Assembly: GCA_031291445.1 (NCBI GenBank)
Contig: JARLJA010000025.1
Location: forward strand, 1-61,300
Direction of reading: 5' to 3'
DNA from: Xanthobacteraceae bacterium
GTDB lineage: Bacteria > Pseudomonadota > Alphaproteobacteria > Rhizobiales > Xanthobacteraceae
DNA: 61,300 nt
The notes beneath the pieces were generated by a model. It saw nothing but the letters and a program-made list of their open reading frames with translations. It did not search any database and had not been told where the DNA came from. Each line of letters begins with the position of its first letter. Position 1 is the first letter of the stretch. Positions 57,498-61,300 of this stretch are shown piece after piece. The translations under genes and the position numbers were made by a program.

Positions 57498-58046
57498 ATG
57501 ACCACCCCCCCGGGACTGCCGGACATGCAGCCCGACGCGACGGCGTGGTCGGCGGTGGTGCCCGCCACCGGCATTGCCGTGATCGGCGCCGCCACCATCG
57601 CCGGCGCCTGGTTCTTCCAGCTGGTGCTCGACATCCAGCCCTGTCCGCTCTGCCTCGAACAGCGCTACGCCTATTATCTCGCCATCCCGCTGGCGCTGCT
57701 GACCGCCGCGCTGGTGCGGGCCGGCGCGCCGCGGCCGCTGCTCGCGAGCCTGTTCGCGGTGCTGGCGCTGGCGCTCATCGCCAATGCCGGTCTCGGCACC
57801 TATCACGCCGGCATCGAATGGAGCTGGTGGAAGGGCCCGACCGACTGCACCGGCCCGATCAACGATCTCGGCAGCGCCGGCAGCCTGCTCGACCGGCTGC
57901 AGACCGTGAAGGTGATCCGCTGCGACGAGGTGCAGTGGCGTTTCCTCGGCCTGTCGCTGGCCGGATATAATGTGCTGATCTCGCTCTTGATGGCGGCGCT
58001 GGCGCTGGCCGGCCTGCGCGCCGTCGCGGTCACGCGGCGCGGCTGA
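57498..58046 (+). CDS. dsbB: Disulfide bond formation protein B (DsbB)
   Basis: 182 residues from ATG 57498; a second ATG is at 57525. Four membrane helices. The N-terminal periplasmic redox pair is CPLC in DIQPCPLCLEQRYAYYLAIP (near residue 49-52), and the second pair is in the loop DCTGPINDL ... VIRCDEVQW. DsbB reoxidises DsbA and passes electrons to quinone. The frame runs open far upstream through the tRNA region; that part is not coding. Confidence 0.92.
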   Translation: MTTPPGLPDMQPDATAWSAVVPATGIAVIGAATIAGAWFFQLVLDIQPCPLCLEQRYAYYLAIPLALLTAALVRAGAPRPLLASLFAVLALALIANAGLGTYHAGIEWSWWKGPTDCTGPINDLGSAGSLLDRLQTVKVIRCDEVQWRFLGLSLAGYNVLISLLMAALALAGLRAVAVTRRG

Positions 58047-58055
58047 TCCGGCCGA

Positions 58056-58631
58056 TCAGATGCCCGTGTCGGCGGGGCCGGGATCGGTCAGCAGCGCGGC
58101 GCATCGGGCCGTCAGCCGGCCGCGCTTGCCGGGGCTCGCAGGATCGAGAAAGATCAGGCTCTGGCCGAACACGAACGAATAGAACAGGAAGGCGCGCGCC
58201 CGCGCCTCCTCCGCCGGCAGGCCGCAGGCGCCGTAGAGCTGCGCCACGTTGCCGAGCCGCGCGGTGTCGACGGCCGCGACCGCGGCGGCGGCCGCCGCGT
58301 CGGTGCGGGCCCACTGCCGCACCGCGAGCTCGACCGCCATGGCCTCGGTGTTGACGCGCTCCGCGTAGAGCCGGATCAGCGATGTCAGCCGCTCGCGGGC
58401 GTCATCGCCGTCGTGCCGGGTCTGCTGCTCGATCGCGGCGATGCGGCCCGCCGCCCAGCTCTCGAGCAGCGCGTCGAGCAGGTGCCGGCGATCCCGGAAG
58501 CGGCGGTAGAAGCCGCCCTTGGTCACCCCCAGCCGGCCGGCCAGCACCTCGACCCGCACGCGGTCGACGCCGCCGGCCGCCAGTTCGGCCAGCGCCGCCT
58601 TGACCCAGACATCCCGACCGCTCTCGTTCAT
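58056..58631 (-). CDS. TetR-family transcriptional regulator
   Basis: 191 residues from ATG 58631; upstream in-frame codons run through the operators and are excluded. N-terminal helix-turn-helix: VWVKAALAELAAGGVDRVRVEVLAGRLGVTKGGFYRRFRDRRHLLDALLESW (about residues 8-58), including the recognition helix GVTKGGFYRRF. The C-terminal ligand domain contains VNTEAMAVELAVRQWAR and FLFYSFVFGQSLIF. Divergent from the thioesterase gene, with two palindromes between. Probably represses that gene and itself. Confidence 0.9.
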   Translation of the reverse strand: MNESGRDVWVKAALAELAAGGVDRVRVEVLAGRLGVTKGGFYRRFRDRRHLLDALLESWAAGRIAAIEQQTRHDGDDARERLTSLIRLYAERVNTEAMAVELAVRQWARTDAAAAAAVAAVDTARLGNVAQLYGACGLPAEEARARAFLFYSFVFGQSLIFLDPASPGKRGRLTARCAALLTDPGPADTGI

Positions 58632-58665
58632 CCGCGTCCTTTCCGCTCCCTTTCGGCTTCCCTTG

Positions 58666-58679
58666 ATACGGTACCGTAT
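58666..58679. promoter_or_regulatory. TetR operator, site 1
   Basis: Perfect 14-bp palindrome ATACGGTACCGTAT, 34 bases upstream of the tetR start. Related to site 2, 35 bases away centre to centre. Confidence 0.8.
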
Positions 58680-58697
58680 TGCCACTCTGGCGCAGTC

Positions 58698-58717
58698 TTG
58701 ATACGGTGCCGTATCAA
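58698..58717. promoter_or_regulatory. TetR operator, site 2
   Basis: TTGATACGGTGCCGTATCAA, a 20-bp palindrome with one central mismatch, 32 bases before the thioesterase start. It shares the ATACGGT/CCGTAT core of site 1. Confidence 0.82.
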
Positions 58718-58749
58718 CCCCCGACCGCAACCGAACGAACGGAGGAGCC

Positions 58750-59169
58750 ATGGCCGCCGGCGGCATCCTGACCTACAAGGGAACGGTCTATCCGTGGCAC
58801 TGCGATCACGTCGGTCACATGAACATCATGTGGTACGTCGGCAAGTTCGACGAGGCAAACTGGAATCTGTTCGCCCGCATCGGCCTGACGCCGAGCTACC
58901 TGCGTGACAACAAGCGCGGCATGGCCGCGGTGCAGCAGACCATCAGCTACAAGCGCGAACTGCTGGCCGGCGACATCGTCGAGATCGAGAGCCGGATCGT
59001 CGAGATCCGCGACAAGGTGGTGCGCTTCGTCCACGATATGCGCAACGCCGAGACCGGGGAGATCGCCGCCAGCTGCGAGATCACCGGGGTGCACATGGAC
59101 CGCGCCAGCCGCAAGGCCTGCCCGTTCGACGACACGGTCCGCGCCAGCGCCCTCGCGCTGACGGGTTAG
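58750..59169 (+). CDS. 4-hydroxybenzoyl-CoA-type thioesterase
   Basis: 139 residues, single hotdog fold. Contains the catalytic-Asp motif YPWHCDHVGHMNIMWYVGKFDEANWNLFARIGL near residues 14-46, the 4-HBT/YbgC D-x-x-G-H-x-N element, then QQTISYKRELLAGDIVEIESRIVEIRDKVVRFVHDMRN. Cytoplasmic. Presumed to hydrolyse an aromatic or short acyl-CoA whose accumulation is sensed by the adjacent TetR regulator (inference). GGAGGAGCC precedes the ATG. Confidence 0.88.
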   Translation: MAAGGILTYKGTVYPWHCDHVGHMNIMWYVGKFDEANWNLFARIGLTPSYLRDNKRGMAAVQQTISYKRELLAGDIVEIESRIVEIRDKVVRFVHDMRNAETGEIAASCEITGVHMDRASRKACPFDDTVRASALALTG

Positions 59170-59268
59170 AGCGTTTTCCAGCGAAGTGGATACCGGTTCG
59201 CGTCAAGAAAACGCGTCAAAACAAGAATCTAGAGCCCCGTTTCGATTCAATCGAAACGGGGAAGGCTC
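59168..59268. repeat. Dispersed rhizobial intergenic repeat with terminator-like hairpin
   Basis: Begins AGAGCGTTTTCCAGCGAAGT, continues GGATACCGGTTCGCGTCAAG, and ends with a hairpin CCCCGTTTCGATT / AATCGAAACGGGG at about 59233-59262 inside a TAGAGC...GCTCTAG frame. From memory this element is dispersed across Bradyrhizobium and relatives. It separates the thioesterase from the convergent AbrB-family gene, so it may act as a terminator. Confidence 0.75.
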
Positions 59269-60338
59269 TAGTCGTCGATTTCCTCATTGCCCCGCCCGAA
59301 CAGGTGGACGATGCCGGGCGTCGCCATGGTGACGAAGATGAAGCGCGACAGATGGTGCGCGCCGACGAACACCGGATCGATATGCAGGGTCAGCGCCAGC
59401 GCCAGCATGGCGTCCATGGCGCCGGGCGCGAACGCCACGATGACGTCGCTGAGCCGGGCGTGGGTGCCGAGCGCGACCGCGGCGACGAACACCGCGGAAA
59501 TCGCGATTGCCACCGCGAACGAGCCGAGCGCCGCCAGGATATGGCGCAGCACGGTGCGGCCCGAGATCTTGGCGAAGCGGGTCCCGATCAGGGTGCCGAT
59601 GCCGATCAGCGCCGCCATGTAGACCGAGAGCGGCAGCCCGCCGGCGATCCAGCCGCTGCCGTGCAGCACGCCCGAGGCCAGCATCGCGCCGAGCATCCAG
59701 CCGGCGGGAACCCGCAGCCGGTGAAACAGCAGCGCCACCGCGGTCGCCGCCACCGCCAGGACGGCGAACTCCGGCAGCGTCGCCGCCGGCCCGCGCATGG
59801 CGAGGGTGGCATGGGGCATCAGCCCGATCGCGCTCAGCACCAGCGGCAGCGCCGCCGTCAGGATGATGACCCGCATGGTCTGCACCACGGCGATGCCCGC
59901 CACGTCGGCGTTGCGCTCGGTCGCCAGCATGATGATCTGCGACAGCGCGCCGGGGCTGCCGGCCAGGAACGCCGAGGCGCGATCCCAGCCATGGACGCGC
60001 TGCAGATACAGGCTGCTGCCGAAGGTGGCGCCGAAGGTGGCGAGCGCCAGCACCGCGATGGTCGCCGGATAGCTGGCGATGTTGCGCAGCATCTGCGGCG
60101 ACACCACCGCGCCGAGCGAGACGCCGAGCGTCATCAGGATGACGTGGGACAGCGGCGGCGGCAGCGCCAGCGGCCGGCGCAGCACCATCGCGGCCGCCGC
60201 GACCATGATCATGGCGCCGGAAATCAGCCCGCCGGGCAATTCCGCCCACCAGAACAACAGGCCTCCGGCGGTGCCGAACGCCAGCGTCTCGATCAGGAGC
60301 AGAGCAGCGGAGCGGCTGGGCAGGAATCGGTTCGTCAA
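59268..60338 (-). CDS. AbrB-family membrane protein (COG3180, 'ammonia monooxygenase' type)
   Basis: 356 residues from TTG 60338; an in-frame stop lies two codons upstream, and the next ATG would delete the first helix. About ten membrane segments, internally duplicated: LLLIETLAFGTAGGLLFWWAELPGGLISGAMIM, then PAGWMLGAMLASGVLHGSGW in the second half, and conserved AGSPGALSQIIMLATERNADV and AFAPGAMDAMLALALTLHIDPVFVGAHHLSRF. This is the AbrB (PF05145) membrane family; the old 'ammonia monooxygenase' label is unsupported. Function unknown, probably transport. Confidence 0.85.
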   Translation of the reverse strand: MTNRFLPSRSAALLLIETLAFGTAGGLLFWWAELPGGLISGAMIMVAAAAMVLRRPLALPPPLSHVILMTLGVSLGAVVSPQMLRNIASYPATIAVLALATFGATFGSSLYLQRVHGWDRASAFLAGSPGALSQIIMLATERNADVAGIAVVQTMRVIILTAALPLVLSAIGLMPHATLAMRGPAATLPEFAVLAVAATAVALLFHRLRVPAGWMLGAMLASGVLHGSGWIAGGLPLSVYMAALIGIGTLIGTRFAKISGRTVLRHILAALGSFAVAIAISAVFVAAVALGTHARLSDVIVAFAPGAMDAMLALALTLHIDPVFVGAHHLSRFIFVTMATPGIVHLFGRGNEEIDD

Positions 60339-60641
60339 TAACTATCCGGCAATGGTGCGGCGAGAGGGGCCAAGAGTGACTAAGAGCGAACAAGCGCGGC
60401 GAATGGACGTCTCGCGCGTCCGCGTCCCGACGTCCTTATGACAACGCCGGCCGGTCCGGGCAATCGCATGTCCGTGCATGGGCCACGGCGCCGGCCTCAT
60501 GGCTGGCCCGCTGCGAGGCGGTACGGCAGGAAGGGACGGTCAATGCCGTCCCTTCCACGCGCCCGGCCGGTCGTCCGGTTGACCGGCGACCGAACTGCCT
60601 GCGAGTTACTTGATTAGTAACTTGGCTGGTTACTTGGCTAA
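60339..60641. other. Intergenic region with a perfect hairpin
   Basis: No gene is evident. A perfect 11-bp hairpin GGAAGGGACGG / CCGTCCCTTCC with a six-base loop lies at 60529-60556 and probably ends the PsiF-like transcript from the right. A 12-bp repeat array occupies the right end (see separate entry). Confidence 0.6.
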
Positions 60642-60653
60642 TTACTTGGGCTT
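60606..60653. repeat. 12-bp tandem repeat at the 3' end of the PsiF-like gene
   Basis: Four imperfect units related to TTACTTGGCTAA (60606-60617, 60618-60629, 60630-60641, 60642-60653). The last unit contains the TAA stop of the PsiF-like gene (minus strand), so the array begins at its C-terminal lysine-rich codons and extends into the 3' region. Confidence 0.75.
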
Positions 60654-60902
60654 GGCGTCGCGCTTGCACTCGGAGCGGAATTTCTTGCGCTCCTTGCCGT
60701 GCAGGCCCTTGGCGTCGGCTTCGTCCGAACACTTCTTCGATTCGGGGGTCTGTTCGGCCTTCGGCTTCGGCGCGGTGGTCTTCGCCGCCGGAGCGGCCTT
60801 CTCGGCGGGGGCAGGGGCGGCGGCCGGGGTCTGGGCGAAGGCGGCTCCGGTCAGAAACAGGGACGCGACGGCGAGCGCTGCGGCGCGGGATGCGAATGTC
60901 AT
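60642..60902 (-). CDS. PsiF-like secreted protein
   Basis: 86 residues. Signal peptide (AAALAVASLFLTGAAFAQ, cleavage near 23), an Ala/Pro/Lys linker, and a C-terminal PsiF-type repeat CSDEADAKGLHGKERKKFRSECKRD with two cysteines. The single short domain corresponds to one PsiF repeat. PsiF in E. coli is phosphate-starvation inducible, but the function is unknown. GAGAGGTTCTGCC lies upstream of the ATG. Confidence 0.82.
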   Translation of the reverse strand: MTFASRAAALAVASLFLTGAAFAQTPAAAPAPAEKAAPAAKTTAPKPKAEQTPESKKCSDEADAKGLHGKERKKFRSECKRDAKPK

Positions 60903-61118
60903 GGCAGAACCTCTCGTTGAACGTCGACATCAGGTTGTCGACGGGGATGCGCACCTTCGTCGCGCGGTTCTGAACCGCCGGTGAACGCGGCGGCGAGGCG
61001 GCCGGATGAGGCGGAAATTTTCGCATCCCGCCCCGCCGCAAAACCGGTATCCCCCGTCGCGGAATCCGCGCTAGGATGATGCCGATCCAGCGGATCGTTT
61101 TTGCCAGGGAGATTTGCG

Positions 61119-61300
61119 ATGAAAATTCATCAGAAGATAGTCGGTGCGGCGCTGTTGTCCGGCTTGCTGTGCGCCGCCGCGCTGCCCGCGCAGGCGCTGA
61201 CCATGCAGGAGTGCAGCGCGAAATATAAGGCCGCCAAGGATGCCGGTACGCTCGGCGACCAGAAGTGGAACGACTTCCGCAAGAGCCAGTGCGCCGCCGA
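61119..61300 (+). CDS. Secreted small hypothetical protein (5' part, truncated by window end)
   Basis: Sixty codons are visible, running off the window. Signal peptide MKIHQKIVGAALLSGLLCAAALPAQA, then LTMQECSAKYKAAKDAGTLGDQKWNDFRKSQCAA. The Cys...KWNDFRKxxC pattern resembles the neighbouring PsiF-like protein (Cys, basic linker, K-F-R-x-x-C) and known unnamed Bradyrhizobium proteins. GGGAGAT precedes the ATG. The two genes are divergent and possibly related. Confidence 0.7.
   Translation, partial: MKIHQKIVGAALLSGLLCAAALPAQALTMQECSAKYKAAKDAGTLGDQKWNDFRKSQCAA

Noticed and set aside
59268-60338. 'Ammonia monooxygenase' function for the AbrB-family protein
   Set aside because: That label comes from an old misannotation; the sequence has only transporter-like membrane repeats and no metal-binding signature.

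Overview
The window is a high-GC stretch of an alphaproteobacterial chromosome. The best fit is the Bradyrhizobium/Rhodopseudomonas lineage (Nitrobacteraceae). Supporting signs are the contiguous urt-ure cluster, the phyR-nepR-ecfG general stress response locus, an NdvA-type glucan exporter, many two-component and c-di-GMP type proteins, and intergenic repeats that I recognise from that group. Genus is inferred from gene content and recalled family features; no search was run.

Layout. 1-11.4 kb: urea uptake and hydrolysis, all on the plus strand: urtA (3' part), urtB, urtC, urtD, urtE, then ureD, ureA, ureB, ureC, an ABM-fold monooxygenase, ureE with a very long His tail, ureF, a DUF3995 membrane protein and ureG. 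Urea is imported, hydrolysed by the nickel enzyme UreABC, and the nickel centre is assembled by UreDEFG. 11.8-18.8 kb: general stress response: an HWE-type kinase with a degenerate ATP-binding region, ecfG and nepR (minus), phyR (plus), then small envelope genes. Two of these (a secreted hypothetical and an L,D-transpeptidase) have consensus sigma-EcfG promoters (GGAAC-N16/17-CGTT). 18.8-23.2 kb: a chemoreceptor and malate synthase G. 23.4-31 kb: sulfate assimilation, cysD-cysNC (minus) divergent from cysG-DUF2849-sulfite reductase-DUF934-cysH (plus) across an AT-rich control region. 31-34 kb: CAP-domain lipoprotein, then patatin/3-hydroxybutyrate dehydrogenase pair. 34-42 kb (minus): Ntn amidase, flippase, fatty acyl-CoA ligase, D,D-carboxypeptidase with a repetitive tail, NdvA-like exporter. 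42-53 kb: hisE-like, DedA-like, nitronate monooxygenase, thioesterase, nuclease-like, GNAT, LLM oxidoreductase, HXXEE and several hypotheticals. 53-55.7 kb: GGDEF-EAL protein overlapping an SGNH hydrolase. 56-57.3 kb: an AT-richer HEPN-motif gene beside tRNA-Leu(CAA), flanked by diverged repeats and a gene remnant. 57.5-61.3 kb: dsbB, tetR/thioesterase pair with two palindromic operators, an AbrB-family membrane protein, a PsiF-like protein and a truncated hypothetical.

The strongest leads are the pseudokinase-like sensor at the stress locus with its two downstream EcfG-type promoters, and the HEPN gene module next to the tRNA. The rest is mostly ordinary chromosomal housekeeping. All start sites, domain calls and promoters come from reading the sequence by eye.
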